Source: Muribaculaceae bacterium (GTDB lineage Bacteria; Bacteroidota; Bacteroidia; Bacteroidales; Muribaculaceae). Taken from it: a stretch of 57,533 nucleotides of DNA. The stretch is taken from contig JAQVCR010000011.1 in the NCBI GenBank assembly GCA_028689665.1, positions 12,426-69,958 on the forward strand, given 5' to 3'. How positions within the stretch are numbered: position 1 is the stretch's first letter; each line of letters opens with the position of its first letter. The notes below the pieces were generated by a model. It was not told the origin of the DNA and did not search any database. It was given only the letters and a program-made list of their open reading frames with translations. Below, one piece after another: positions 43,281 to 52,280 of the stretch. The position numbers and the translations under genes are program-made.

Positions 43281-43994
43281 CTATTTAGGATCTAATGGTA
43301 TGGCTTTTATGCTTCCTAGCTGATATGTCTTTATTTCTTTTGGTGTGCCTACATAGTACACTTTCCCTGTGCCTGACCCTCTTATCACTAGTCTGTCGGC
43401 AACATTGCAGCCTATGCTTCCTGTTCCTAATAGTCGGCACTCGGCATTTGTGCATTCTAGCTTGTCGGCTTGTATTTCACCTGTCCCGGTGAGCTTTAGT
43501 GATGCATCTGTGCATTTGCCTCCTACTATTATTATTCCTTTGCCTGTGGCTACTGATGCCTCTATTGACGTGGCTTTTACTGTCGGTGCAATAATTTTGC
43601 CGTTGGCAGTGGTGCGAAATCTTATTTTTGGCACCGATGTCATTTCTGCAATGCGTACAGTGCTGTCGGCTTCGTTGTTTACGTCTTGTAGAAAATTTGA
43701 ATATACAAATACAGTAGGAAGTTTAGGATTATCCACAGCATCGGTCGATATTTGTATTGTAAGTCTTCCTTTTTTATTATTGGTGAAGATTACGGCATCG
43801 GCAAGTTTTGGGCTGCAGCTAAATTGTGCGTAGCCTATCGAGTCGGGATTTGTAGAGTAAATCACGTTGATATGGTCGGTAATTCTCAGGTTAGTAAAAT
43901 CTCCAATTTTTACTTCGTAGTTTTGGTAATCTTCGGCGTGTAATGTGATGCATGCAATTAATGCAAATAAAACTACAGTTAATACTTTTTTCAT
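43281..43994 (-). CDS. DUF2807 (head GIN) domain-containing secreted protein
   Basis: This 237-aa protein has a signal peptide (about residues 1-20). From residue 35 it has the repetitive right-handed beta-helix pattern of DUF2807, with G-T-G-E-I, G-T-G-S-I and G-S-G-T-G turns in the C-terminal half. Such proteins are envelope-associated and of unknown function. It follows dusB by two bases and is probably its operon partner. Confidence 0.88.
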   Translation of the reverse strand: MKKVLTVVLFALIACITLHAEDYQNYEVKIGDFTNLRITDHINVIYSTNPDSIGYAQFSCSPKLADAVIFTNNKKGRLTIQISTDAVDNPKLPTVFVYSNFLQDVNNEADSTVRIAEMTSVPKIRFRTTANGKIIAPTVKATSIEASVATGKGIIIVGGKCTDASLKLTGTGEIQADKLECTNAECRLLGTGSIGCNVADRLVIRGSGTGKVYYVGTPKEIKTYQLGSIKAIPLDPK

Positions 43995-43996
43995 AA

Positions 43997-45001
43997 TTAT
44001 AATTCTTTAGAATCGTTCAATGTTGGCAATATATTATTTTCAATCATATTGAGAATCTCATCGAGCTCGGCATATGTTTTGGCTTGGAGCATTGCGATGC
44101 GAGTATCTCTAAAGTTTGGTATTCCTTTGAATAGTGGGGTAGCAGCTAGATGTCGGCGAATATGTAGTATTCCTCGATATTCATCAATGCGGTCGATGCT
44201 TTCGGTAATTTGCCGTCTCAGTAGTTTCATCTTTTCTGTCGCTGGCAGTGGCGACGGCTTTTTGCCATTTAGAGCATCTTTTATTTCGCTAAATATCCAT
44301 GGTGCGCCTATCGATGCTCTGCCCACCATAATCCCATCTACACCATAGCGGTCGAAGTATTCTACTGCTTTTTCGGCTGTCGTGATGTCTCCATTACCTA
44401 TAATTGGAATAGTCATTCGTTGATTGGCTTTCACTTCGCCAATAAGAGTCCAATCGGCTTCGCCTGTATACATTTGGCTCCTTGTGCGGCCATGAATCGA
44501 GAGGGCTTTTATTCCACAGTCTTGAAGTTGTTCGGCTAGTGTTACGATAATTTTATTATCGCAATCCCACCCTAGACGTGTCTTTACGGTTACAGGAATC
44601 TTTACTGCTTCTACTACTGCTTTCGTGATTTTGAGCATTTTGGGAATATCTCGCAACATACCTGCACCTGCACCTTTTGTGGCAACTTTCTTTACCGGAC
44701 AACCAAAATTAATATCAAGGATGTCGGGCGATGCGGCTTCGGCAATTTTAGCTGCCTCGACCATTGGCTCAATTTCTTTGCCATAGATTTGAATGGCGGC
44801 CGGTCGTTCTCGCTCTTCAATGAATAATTTGCGAGTGGTGCTGTTGATATTGCGAATCAGTGCATCACTTGAAACAAATTCAGTGTACACCATATCGGCA
44901 CCTTGCTCACGGCAAATCAGACGAAACGATGCGTCGGTTACATCTTCCATTGGAGCTAGTAGTACCGGCTTTATACCTAAATCTATTTTGCCTATCTTCA
45001 T
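43997..45001 (-). CDS. dusB: tRNA-dihydrouridine synthase
   Basis: DusB reduces uridine in tRNA to dihydrouridine using FMN and NADPH. The 334-aa protein has LLAPMEDVTDASFR (near residues 12-25), DINFGCPVKKVATKGAGAGML with the catalytic Cys, TVKTRLGWD, SIHGRTRSQMYTG and GNGDITT. The start at 45001 is preferred over a longer frame because a TATCTTCG promoter box lies at 45020-45027. It is divergent from a MATE exporter. Confidence 0.94.
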   Translation of the reverse strand: MKIGKIDLGIKPVLLAPMEDVTDASFRLICREQGADMVYTEFVSSDALIRNINSTTRKLFIEERERPAAIQIYGKEIEPMVEAAKIAEAASPDILDINFGCPVKKVATKGAGAGMLRDIPKMLKITKAVVEAVKIPVTVKTRLGWDCDNKIIVTLAEQLQDCGIKALSIHGRTRSQMYTGEADWTLIGEVKANQRMTIPIIGNGDITTAEKAVEYFDRYGVDGIMVGRASIGAPWIFSEIKDALNGKKPSPLPATEKMKLLRRQITESIDRIDEYRGILHIRRHLAATPLFKGIPNFRDTRIAMLQAKTYAELDEILNMIENNILPTLNDSKEL

Positions 45002-45113
45002 ATATATTTCGTTAGTGCCACGAAGATAATATATTTCCTTTATTAATTGGTAATATATATGTAAAATGGGATAATATTTGTGCGTAAACGAATAGTTTAG
45101 ACTGAAGTTTTTG

Positions 45114-45121
45114 TAAGTTTG
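45114..45121 (+). promoter_or_regulatory. Promoter -7 box at the MATE gene start
   Basis: TAAGTTTG lies 9 bp before the ATG at 45131, so the transcript would be almost leaderless. The -33 region is weak (TTTAG near 45096). Confidence 0.4.
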
Positions 45122-45130
45122 CAATTAATT

Positions 45131-46447
45131 ATGAAGATTAACAGAGATATTTTAAAACTAGCTTTACCATCAATAATTACAAATATCACGGTGCCACTGC
45201 TTGGTATTGTCGATTTGTCAATTTCCGGACACTTGGGCGATATAAAGTATATCGCCGCCATTGCTGTTGGCGCGATGATGTTTAATTTGCTATATTGGAA
45301 TTTTTCTTTTTTGAGAATGGGGACTACCGGTATGACTGCCCAATTTCTTGGGAAGAAAGATGCTAGAATGATAAGCATAACCCTGTATCGTGCATTATTT
45401 ATAGCACTTTCGCTTGGGCTGGCTATGTTGATTTTTCGTACACCGCTTAGAGAGTTGGCTCTATTAATTATTTCGCCTAGCGAGCAAGTTAGGGCTGAGG
45501 CTTCTGTTTATTTTGATATTTGTATTTTTGGTGCGCCGGCGTTGCTGTCTGCCAATGTGTTAAAGGGGTGGTTTCTCGGAATGCAAAATTCTAAATATCC
45601 TATGATTGTAGCGATTAGCATTAATTTACTCAACATTGCCATAAGTCTTATTGTAGTGTTTGCTCTTGGCTTTGGCTTTCGTGGTATTGCTTATGGAACT
45701 ATCATAGCTGAATATATGGGCTTGATCATTGCTCTGTCTTTTTTATTCTATCGTTATAGAAAGTCGTTGGTTGCACTTTCTTTTAGCGAATTGCTTAATA
45801 AGGAGGGCTTGGGGCGTTTCTTTAAAATTAATGGTGATATTTTTGTGCGAAGTGTGTGTCTGCTTTCGGTTACTATCGTTTTCACTGCAATTGGCGCACG
45901 AGCCGGAGATTTGATATTAGCAGTGAATGCGATTATTATGCAGCTGTTTTTGTTTTTTACTTATTTTATGGACGGTTTTGCTTTTTCGGGCGAGGCACTA
46001 ATTGGTCGATTCCTTGGTAATAAAGAGTTTCGCAGATTAGAAGTTACAATTAAGTGGCTTATGATTTGGGGCTTTGGAATTGCTATAATATTTACTGTCG
46101 TTTATGGCTCTATGTTTCAGAGTATTGTAACATTGCTTACCGATGAAGTTGCTGTGGCAAATGCTATTGTCGATTATCGCCTATGGTGTATATTAATACC
46201 TGTTGTTTCTGTTTCGGCTTTTATTTTTGATGGAGTTTTTGTCGGACTTACTGCAACTCGTCCTATGGTGATGTCTATTTTTATTGCTGCTTCGTCATTC
46301 TTTGCAATTTATTATTTACCATCACAATCATTTTCTAACGATCGGCTTTGGCTTGCGTTTGTTGTATATTTAGGGCTGAGGGGAATTGTTCTTGCGCTTT
46401 ATTATAAGATTCGCAAGGCGAAATTGTTTCAATTAAATATCATATAG
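45131..46447 (+). CDS. MATE family efflux transporter
   Basis: This 438-aa inner-membrane protein has about 12 helices. The N-terminal MKINRDILKLALPSIITNIT and the internal repeat halves are typical of MATE/DinF cation-coupled exporters. The substrate is unknown. The ATG at 45131 is preferred over a TTG 12 bp upstream. Its 3' end overlaps the small convergent gene at 46429 by 19 bases. Confidence 0.92.
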   Translation: MKINRDILKLALPSIITNITVPLLGIVDLSISGHLGDIKYIAAIAVGAMMFNLLYWNFSFLRMGTTGMTAQFLGKKDARMISITLYRALFIALSLGLAMLIFRTPLRELALLIISPSEQVRAEASVYFDICIFGAPALLSANVLKGWFLGMQNSKYPMIVAISINLLNIAISLIVVFALGFGFRGIAYGTIIAEYMGLIIALSFLFYRYRKSLVALSFSELLNKEGLGRFFKINGDIFVRSVCLLSVTIVFTAIGARAGDLILAVNAIIMQLFLFFTYFMDGFAFSGEALIGRFLGNKEFRRLEVTIKWLMIWGFGIAIIFTVVYGSMFQSIVTLLTDEVAVANAIVDYRLWCILIPVVSVSAFIFDGVFVGLTATRPMVMSIFIAASSFFAIYYLPSQSFSNDRLWLAFVVYLGLRGIVLALYYKIRKAKLFQLNII

Positions 46448-46725
46448 TATTGTCCCGATTTGTTTATATTGTTGGGACGTTCACGTTTTGGCTCTGTGTT
46501 GCCTGAATTGGAAAAATAGAATGGTTGGTTAATGTGCCAGCCTTGTGTGAAATTGCGCACGAAGAGTGTGTAAAGCCCGTGTTTAATGCCTCCTGAATGC
46601 TTGAGATAGCTAACTATTTCGCTTAATGAATTGCACCCGATTCCTTCAAGCTGGGCAATCACATTACCCTTTACTGTGAGCATCGCCAGTATTTTATCAT
46701 CTTTGTTTAGTCTTGTCGTTTCCAT
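46429..46725 (-). CDS. Conserved small protein of unknown function
   Basis: This 98-aa soluble protein starts METTRLNKDDKILAML and has a mid-region with EIVSYLKHSGGIKHGLYTLFVRNF, then GWHINQPFYF and a basic, polar tail. I do not recognise a named family, but the GLYTLFVRN and HINQPFYF segments look like conserved motifs. It overlaps the 3' end of the MATE gene on the other strand. The ATG at 46725 is preferred; a longer frame from 46788 would add an unlikely hydrophobic lead. Confidence 0.6.
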   Translation of the reverse strand: METTRLNKDDKILAMLTVKGNVIAQLEGIGCNSLSEIVSYLKHSGGIKHGLYTLFVRNFTQGWHINQPFYFSNSGNTEPKRERPNNINKSGQYYMIFN

Positions 46726-46828
46726 AATCCTTTGTATTATAATTTCTAATACAAAGGAAACAAAGATGTATGCACAAACTCTGCACATATACCTTAAAAA
46801 TTCTAAATAATATTTTCCTATAGTTTGA

Positions 46829-47989
46829 CTATAAATGTTGAGTGTGTGTGAATGTCTTTCTTGTGGGTTTTAACAGATTTATGACCATTATTAAAAAGAG
46901 AATTGGCAATTTGACCACTACTTTAATTAATCTTATTGAGATGAGCTTTTTGGGTATAGCTCCAACTAAAGCCACGATATAAACGACTAAAAGAATATAC
47001 CATTTTATTGTAGCATCAATGCTGATAAAAGAAAAAATAATAGAAATAATAGAAATAAGTCCAAGAAGAACAACTCTCGGGAGCATCATCCATTGTATTA
47101 GCTTGTAGGCTAATGGAATATTTAGCATTATAATTGCTTTTAATAATAACTTAAAGTTTTTAATCCAAAGTCTATTGCCAGAAAGCCATCTTCCTCTTTG
47201 CTTCCTAAAGCCTTTTGTATCTCTTATTTTCTCATCTTCTATTATTATATCATTAAGATATTCGATGTGTAAACGTCCTTTTAGAATTAGCAATTCAAGC
47301 TCTTTATCTTCTGTGCTTGTTATTAGTTTATGGGTTATTTGTTTAAACCAATTATAATCTAGAATCATTCCTGAACCTATTAATGCAGAAGAAATTCCTG
47401 ATTTAGTGTGTCCATCTCTGAAAATAGTATTATTTATTTCTTCACTCACAGCATCAAGAAATGCAATATCTGTATCTAAATTTTTAGCGCATCTGTGTGC
47501 TTGGATTATATTTATTTTTGTTGATGACCAATGACTATTTATATCTGCAAGAAAATCCCTGTTTATGATGTTATCAGCGTCAATTATTACTATGCCATCA
47601 TATGGTTCATTAATTTCTGATAGTGCATAATTTATTGCAATAGCTTTACTCCCCGGAGATATATTAATTTCAATAACTCTATCACAAAGATTTTTTATTT
47701 TGTCTACTGTATTCTCCTGCATATTGTCAGACACTACAACTACGTCAAATTTGTCGTCAGGGTAATTTTGCATTTTTGCTGATATCACGGTGTCTAGAAT
47801 AACTCTGTCTTCCTTATAAGCCGGTATGAGAATAAGAAATTTATTTTTACGATCTGTTTGTTTGTATATTCTTCTGTTCCTTGTTCTGGATATTAAAACA
47901 AAATATAATATATATAATACCTGGATACAACAAAAAATATATAATAGCCTGTCAATGCATACAAAAGGAGAAATTGTTAATATTAGCAT
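46829..47989 (-). CDS. GT2 family membrane glycosyltransferase (processive-type)
   Basis: This 386-aa protein has an N-terminal transmembrane helix (about residues 14-34), a GT-A core starting FLILIPAYKEDRVI, the metal motif IDADNIINRDF (near 137) and a C-terminal QRGRW motif (Q/RxxRW) followed by several helices. This arrangement is that of hyaluronan/cellulose-synthase-like GT2 enzymes that can polymerise a sugar. Product and acceptor are unknown. It lies behind another GT2 gene with a 101-bp gap. Confidence 0.85.
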   Translation of the reverse strand: MLILTISPFVCIDRLLYIFCCIQVLYILYFVLISRTRNRRIYKQTDRKNKFLILIPAYKEDRVILDTVISAKMQNYPDDKFDVVVVSDNMQENTVDKIKNLCDRVIEINISPGSKAIAINYALSEINEPYDGIVIIDADNIINRDFLADINSHWSSTKINIIQAHRCAKNLDTDIAFLDAVSEEINNTIFRDGHTKSGISSALIGSGMILDYNWFKQITHKLITSTEDKELELLILKGRLHIEYLNDIIIEDEKIRDTKGFRKQRGRWLSGNRLWIKNFKLLLKAIIMLNIPLAYKLIQWMMLPRVVLLGLISIISIIFSFISIDATIKWYILLVVYIVALVGAIPKKLISIRLIKVVVKLPILFLIMVINLLKPTRKTFTHTQHL

Positions 47990-48090
47990 AATCTATTGTT
48001 TAGTGAGAACCTACAATAATGGTTGACTCTATTAATTTTAATAATAGCAAATATAAGAAAAATTATTATGTTATGTAGTATCTTATTGTA

Positions 48091-49002
48091 TTAAATTTTT
48101 ATTTTTTGTTTTAACGATGGACGAAATAGAAAATCAAAGACACCAATTGTTATAGCCTTAATTTGTGGCAAATTGCATTTGACAGATGCTAATAATATTC
48201 CCTTTGGTATTGAAATAAATAGTTGATATAACAGAGATAAGACTTTATTAATACCTTGCCTGTTTCTTAGAGTGAATTTCAGCCTGTTTCGAGTTAAATA
48301 GTATGTTCGCATTGGCGTATAACCTCCGAGAGATTGACTTTCTTTGTGGTATATTGTTACGCTTGGTTCATACCATATCGTCAAACCGGCTTTTTTGATA
48401 AGTTCCGACCAGTCAAGTTCTTCATAGTATAGAAAATATATTTCGGGTATTAACCCTGCTTTCTTTATTGTCTCTTGTGATACCATAACAGCAGCACCGT
48501 GCATATAAGGAGATATTTCTCTGCCATTATGATTGTTATTATCAGGTAACATATAGTCAATCAACTTATTTCGTAATGTTATTTTTGATAATTCAGTGTA
48601 ATGAACGAATTGGATATATCCTTTTGGATTATGGAATAATATTTTAGGACACACTGCACCTACATTTTTATTTTCAGTGAAACAATTAATCATATTGATT
48701 ATATTATCTTTCTCAAAATAGGTGTCATTATTAATTACAAAGATATATTCTCCTTTAGCTTTTTTTATTCCGATGTTGTTACCTCCGGCAAATCCTAAAT
48801 TTACACTATTGTTTATTAAGACAATATTTGGAAAAGCTTTGCGAATCTGTGTCTGGTCGTCATTTAATGAGCAATTGTCTACAACTATAATTTCATAAGT
48901 AACACTTTTGATATTAGAATATATAGAATCAATTAGCAATAGAGTGTCTTCTACTCCATTATAATTTAAAATAATGAATGAAACTTGTAATGTATATTGC
49001 AT
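48091..49002 (-). CDS. GT2 family glycosyltransferase (rhamnosyltransferase-like)
   Basis: This 303-aa enzyme has VSFIILNYNGVEDTL at the start, VVDNCSLND, the NLGFAGGNNIG segment, NNDTYFE for metal binding, and the acceptor-site motif FLYYEELDWSELIKKAG. This is the pattern of WbbL-like inverting glycosyltransferases that add sugars to cell-surface glycans. The start at 49002 (ATG) replaces a TTG 27 bp upstream and fits the promoter at 49027-49034. Confidence 0.9.
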   Translation of the reverse strand: MQYTLQVSFIILNYNGVEDTLLLIDSIYSNIKSVTYEIIVVDNCSLNDDQTQIRKAFPNIVLINNSVNLGFAGGNNIGIKKAKGEYIFVINNDTYFEKDNIINMINCFTENKNVGAVCPKILFHNPKGYIQFVHYTELSKITLRNKLIDYMLPDNNNHNGREISPYMHGAAVMVSQETIKKAGLIPEIYFLYYEELDWSELIKKAGLTIWYEPSVTIYHKESQSLGGYTPMRTYYLTRNRLKFTLRNRQGINKVLSLLYQLFISIPKGILLASVKCNLPQIKAITIGVFDFLFRPSLKQKIKI

Positions 49003-49026
49003 ATAATTAGGCTGATTTGTATTTAA

Positions 49027-49034
49027 CAAATATA
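49027..49034 (-). promoter_or_regulatory. Promoter -7 box of the GT2 pair
   Basis: TATATTTG on the minus strand lies 24 bp before the ATG of the glycosyltransferase at 48091-49002. Confidence 0.55.
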
Positions 49035-49328
49035 ATAAATATTTGTGGGATACGGGTAACTTTCTCTTTTTTGTGGTAGAATTTGTTTAGAAGCTATATT
49101 ATTGAATTTCTGCACTGTTTTTCTGCGCTATTCGTATTTTTATGAACAAATTGCTTGCTTTGTTCGTTTTATATCAAGAAACAAGTATATATTTTTCTAT
49201 GCTAAGATTCATTTTCTCATTTATTCCCGATAATGCTTTATTGGCATATTATTGTTATATGTAATGCGCAATAGTATCTATTTGGTAATAAATGAAAGAT
49301 ATTATATTGAATTAATTAATTATTGATT
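49035..49328. other. Intergenic region before tpx with one small reading frame
   Basis: This 294-bp AT-rich gap separates the divergent GT2 and tpx genes. It holds a degenerate promoter for tpx (TTTG at 49281-49284 and TATATTGA at 49303-49310, 18 bp apart). It also holds a 40-codon frame (49142-49264, starting MNKLLALFVLYQ) that is hydrophobic but has no clear promoter. I see no repeat, tRNA or known RNA here. Confidence 0.4.
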
Positions 49329-49835
49329 ATGGAAAAGATTTTGGTTAATGGTAATTTATGCCACACTTATGGCAGCCTGCCTACAGTTGGAAGTATCGCT
49401 TCATGTTTCAGACTTGTAGATAGTAATATGAAAGAAATCACATGTGCCGATTTTGAAGGCAAAAATATAATTCTTAATATTTTTCCGAGCCTTGACACGT
49501 CGGTGTGTGCTATGTCGGTACGAAAATTTAATAAAATAGCTGAGACGGCGAAAGATACGCAGATGATTTGTGTCTCTATGGACTTGCCTTTTGCTGCAAA
49601 GCGTTTTTGTACCACCGAGGGTATAAATAATTTGGTTGTAGCTTCGGCTTTTCGCTTTCCTCTGTTTGCTCAGAAATATGGTGTGCAGATTGTCGACGGA
49701 GTTTTGACCGGACTGCTTGCTCGAGCTGTGATTATAATGGATAAATCTAGAAAAGTCATTTATACTGAGCTAGTCGAAGAGATTACACACGAACCTAATT
49801 ATGAGCAGGTGGTAAAGCTGATTGCTACATTGTAG
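49329..49835 (+). CDS. tpx: Thiol peroxidase (Tpx)
   Basis: Tpx reduces hydroperoxides with thioredoxin as electron donor. The 168-aa protein has peroxidatic Cys60 in FPSLDTSVCAMSV and resolving Cys94 in FAAKRFCTTEGI, spaced as in atypical 2-Cys Tpx. The start ATG at 49329 replaces a TTG six bases upstream. It ends two bases from the last gene of the convergent dTDP-sugar operon, with no room for a terminator between. Confidence 0.93.
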   Translation: MEKILVNGNLCHTYGSLPTVGSIASCFRLVDSNMKEITCADFEGKNIILNIFPSLDTSVCAMSVRKFNKIAETAKDTQMICVSMDLPFAAKRFCTTEGINNLVVASAFRFPLFAQKYGVQIVDGVLTGLLARAVIIMDKSRKVIYTELVEEITHEPNYEQVVKLIATL

Positions 49836-49837
49836 AA

Positions 49838-50860
49838 TTATCTATAAGCCTCGTCAAGAATATGTTTGCATATTTCGGGGCGTGGGTGAGAATAGGAATC
49901 GTAGAACGAATGGCAGTCGAGAGAATATTTATTCTTTCCTGAGAGGTCGTATATGTTTTCTTTTCCAAAAACATTATCTAGATACGACTTATCTTCATCA
50001 GATAGTCGTATCAGTGTATATAGGGGAGGAATAATTATCTTATAACTCGTATTTTGTGCGATGAGCAGTTTTTTGATGTGGATAATTTTATCTTTTATCG
50101 TTGTGTCAAAATAAGTTGGTATTATTTTCTCTGAATTGTCTTTTCGTTCAAATGGTATGTTGCGAGTCGAATAAAAGCGGTCGGAATTTTCGGCTATTTG
50201 TTTGTCATAGAATGGGTAGCTTTCTTCGTTAGTAATTCCGTCATAAGTCGGACAGTCTTGATTGAATATGCTACCTTCGATCATATATGGCTGTAATCTA
50301 TTAATCTTTAGGTCGATATATGCCGACAAAAATTCACTATTTAGAAATACTTTGAAAAATTTCCAATGAAATTGTAAACAGTCGGCTTCGGGTGTCAAGT
50401 CGGGGTGCTGAATGTAGAGATATGCGTCTTTTTTATTTTCCCTGCCAAATATCTTTGGGTCGAGAATAAACAATGCATTATTTATGTGTTCGCCTTTAGC
50501 TAATATATATTCCATTTTTAGTATTATCCCATCTATAGTTTCTGCTGAGGCGTCGAAGTGAAATGCTTTGCTGTGTGCTGGCAGATGCTTTTTCCAATCG
50601 TTTACTCGGTAGCCTATCGATAGCGACGTACCTAAGATATATGAATCGTAATGCTCTTTTTCATAGTTGGCATTGAATGTCTCGGTAGATGCAAAACCCT
50701 TATTGCTGCCTACATACATAGGCTTTTCTATCGAGTAATATGGAATGTCGGGGTGTATCACTCTAAAAGGGTCGAGATATAAATACAGCCCTATGATTAT
50801 ATAGATGGGTGATAGTGCTGCCAGTGTGAGCAATGTGAAATGTAATATTTGTCGCTTCAT
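49838..50860 (-). CDS. SGNH/AlgJ-like partner of the MBOAT acyltransferase
   Basis: This 340-aa protein has one N-terminal transmembrane helix (about residues 8-28) and a periplasmic domain. A GTSLS segment (near residue 77) can serve as an SGNH block I and the C-terminal DSYSHPRP supplies a D-x-x-x-H pair. Together with the adjoining MBOAT gene (14 bp gap) this resembles AlgI/AlgJ- and DltB/DltD-type pairs that O-acylate surface glycans. Overall similarity to named families is weak, so the call is contextual. Confidence 0.6.
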   Translation of the reverse strand: MKRQILHFTLLTLAALSPIYIIIGLYLYLDPFRVIHPDIPYYSIEKPMYVGSNKGFASTETFNANYEKEHYDSYILGTSLSIGYRVNDWKKHLPAHSKAFHFDASAETIDGIILKMEYILAKGEHINNALFILDPKIFGRENKKDAYLYIQHPDLTPEADCLQFHWKFFKVFLNSEFLSAYIDLKINRLQPYMIEGSIFNQDCPTYDGITNEESYPFYDKQIAENSDRFYSTRNIPFERKDNSEKIIPTYFDTTIKDKIIHIKKLLIAQNTSYKIIIPPLYTLIRLSDEDKSYLDNVFGKENIYDLSGKNKYSLDCHSFYDSYSHPRPEICKHILDEAYR

Positions 50861-50874
50861 AATATCTATTGCAT

Positions 50875-52278
50875 TTAAAATTGGAAATAGAGATATGGCT
50901 GACTCTCAAAACTTGTTCCATATATGATGAGAATGAGTAACAACCAGTAAATGCCATAGCGCAATATTCTGTTTTGTGGCATCACAGCTAGGGCAAACTC
51001 GTTACGACGGCTTATCCATTCTATTATTATCATTGGAATGATATAGAGGAATGGTGTTTTACCTGTCGGTGCCGCCCATTGTCCGGGGTCGAAGGAGACG
51101 TGGCTAAAAAAGTTTACTACTTCGGGGAGATTGTCGCATCTGAATATGACAAATAAAATAGCGGCGAAGGTGAATGTTATTATTATTGCCGGGAGGTCTT
51201 TCAGGGTAGCTATTGTTTTTGGATCTTTCCTTTTCATTATTATTGTCGGGAGTATCAATAAAGCATTTAGTAATCCCCATACAATAAATTTCCAAGCGGC
51301 TCCATGCCATAATCCGGAAATAAAAAACACAATGATTGTATTGGCGCAAGTTATGATTATTCCTTTGTGTGAGCCTCCTAGCGGGATATAGATGTAATCT
51401 CGAAACCATTGCATTAGTGTAATATTCCAACGTCGCCAAAATTCGCTTATCGACCGCGAGAATAGGGGGTAGCTGAAGTTTGTAGAGAGTTTTATACCGA
51501 ATAATCGTCCTGTTCCTATTGCTATATCCGAGTAGCCTGAATAGTCGGCATATATTTGAAATAGGAATAAGATAATGGCTATGATTATGCTGCTGCCAGC
51601 ATAATATGAGGGGTCGCCAAAAATTTTATCGGCGTAGTGGGCGCAACAATCGGCAATTAGTATTTTCTTGCTCAAGCCCCACAATATCTGTCGCATTCCT
51701 ATTACTGCCTCTTTATAGTTGAATTGTCGCGCTTGCAGAAATTGAGGGAGCAGTTTTGTCGCTTTTTCTATTGGCCCGGCTACTAGTTGTGGGAAAAAGG
51801 CAATATAAGCGGCAAATGCCACGACATTGTGTGTAGCTTCAATTTTCCGCTTATACACATCTACTGTGTAGCTTATCGCTTGAAAAGTGTAGAATGATAT
51901 TCCTATCGGGAGTAGTACCTTAAGTGTAAACCAATCAAGAGTGAGCCCAAGCCACGAGGCGAGTAAAACAATATTATCGCAGAAGAAATTAAAATATTTA
52001 AAGAAGCCTAGAATTGATATATTAATTCCTATATTAAGCCACATCCACAGCTTTTCTTGCGTTTTATTTGATGCTTTGCTGATTAATATGCCACTGAGGT
52101 AGGTGGAGATGGTTGTAAATATAATCAGACCAAGAAATCGCCAGTCCCACCATGCGTAAAAAAAATAGCTTGTGGCGACGACAAATATGTTTTGGACTTT
52201 AAGATTTCGAGATAAAGCCCAGTAGAGATAAAATACGATTGGTAAAAATATTGCAAATTCTATTGAACTGAACAACAT
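50875..52278 (-). CDS. MBOAT family O-acyltransferase
   Basis: This 467-aa polytopic membrane protein has the MBOAT core: SYFFYAWWDWRF, GISFYTFQAISYTVDVY, AYIAFFPQLVAGPIEKA, SISEFWRRWNITLMQWFRDYIYIPLGGS, and the catalytic His in ISGLWHGAAWKFIVWG. It would transfer an acetyl or acyl group across the inner membrane to a sugar. It lies two bases behind the aminotransferase and 14 bp ahead of its SGNH-like partner in the dTDP-sugar operon. Confidence 0.92.
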   Translation of the reverse strand: MLFSSIEFAIFLPIVFYLYWALSRNLKVQNIFVVATSYFFYAWWDWRFLGLIIFTTISTYLSGILISKASNKTQEKLWMWLNIGINISILGFFKYFNFFCDNIVLLASWLGLTLDWFTLKVLLPIGISFYTFQAISYTVDVYKRKIEATHNVVAFAAYIAFFPQLVAGPIEKATKLLPQFLQARQFNYKEAVIGMRQILWGLSKKILIADCCAHYADKIFGDPSYYAGSSIIIAIILFLFQIYADYSGYSDIAIGTGRLFGIKLSTNFSYPLFSRSISEFWRRWNITLMQWFRDYIYIPLGGSHKGIIITCANTIIVFFISGLWHGAAWKFIVWGLLNALLILPTIIMKRKDPKTIATLKDLPAIIITFTFAAILFVIFRCDNLPEVVNFFSHVSFDPGQWAAPTGKTPFLYIIPMIIIEWISRRNEFALAVMPQNRILRYGIYWLLLILIIYGTSFESQPYLYFQF

Positions 52279-52280
52279 TG

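Noticed and set aside
45001-45124. N-terminal extension of dusB by 41 codons
   Set aside because: The extension crosses the promoter box at 45020-45027, has no match to the conserved DusB start and would overlap the divergent MATE promoter.
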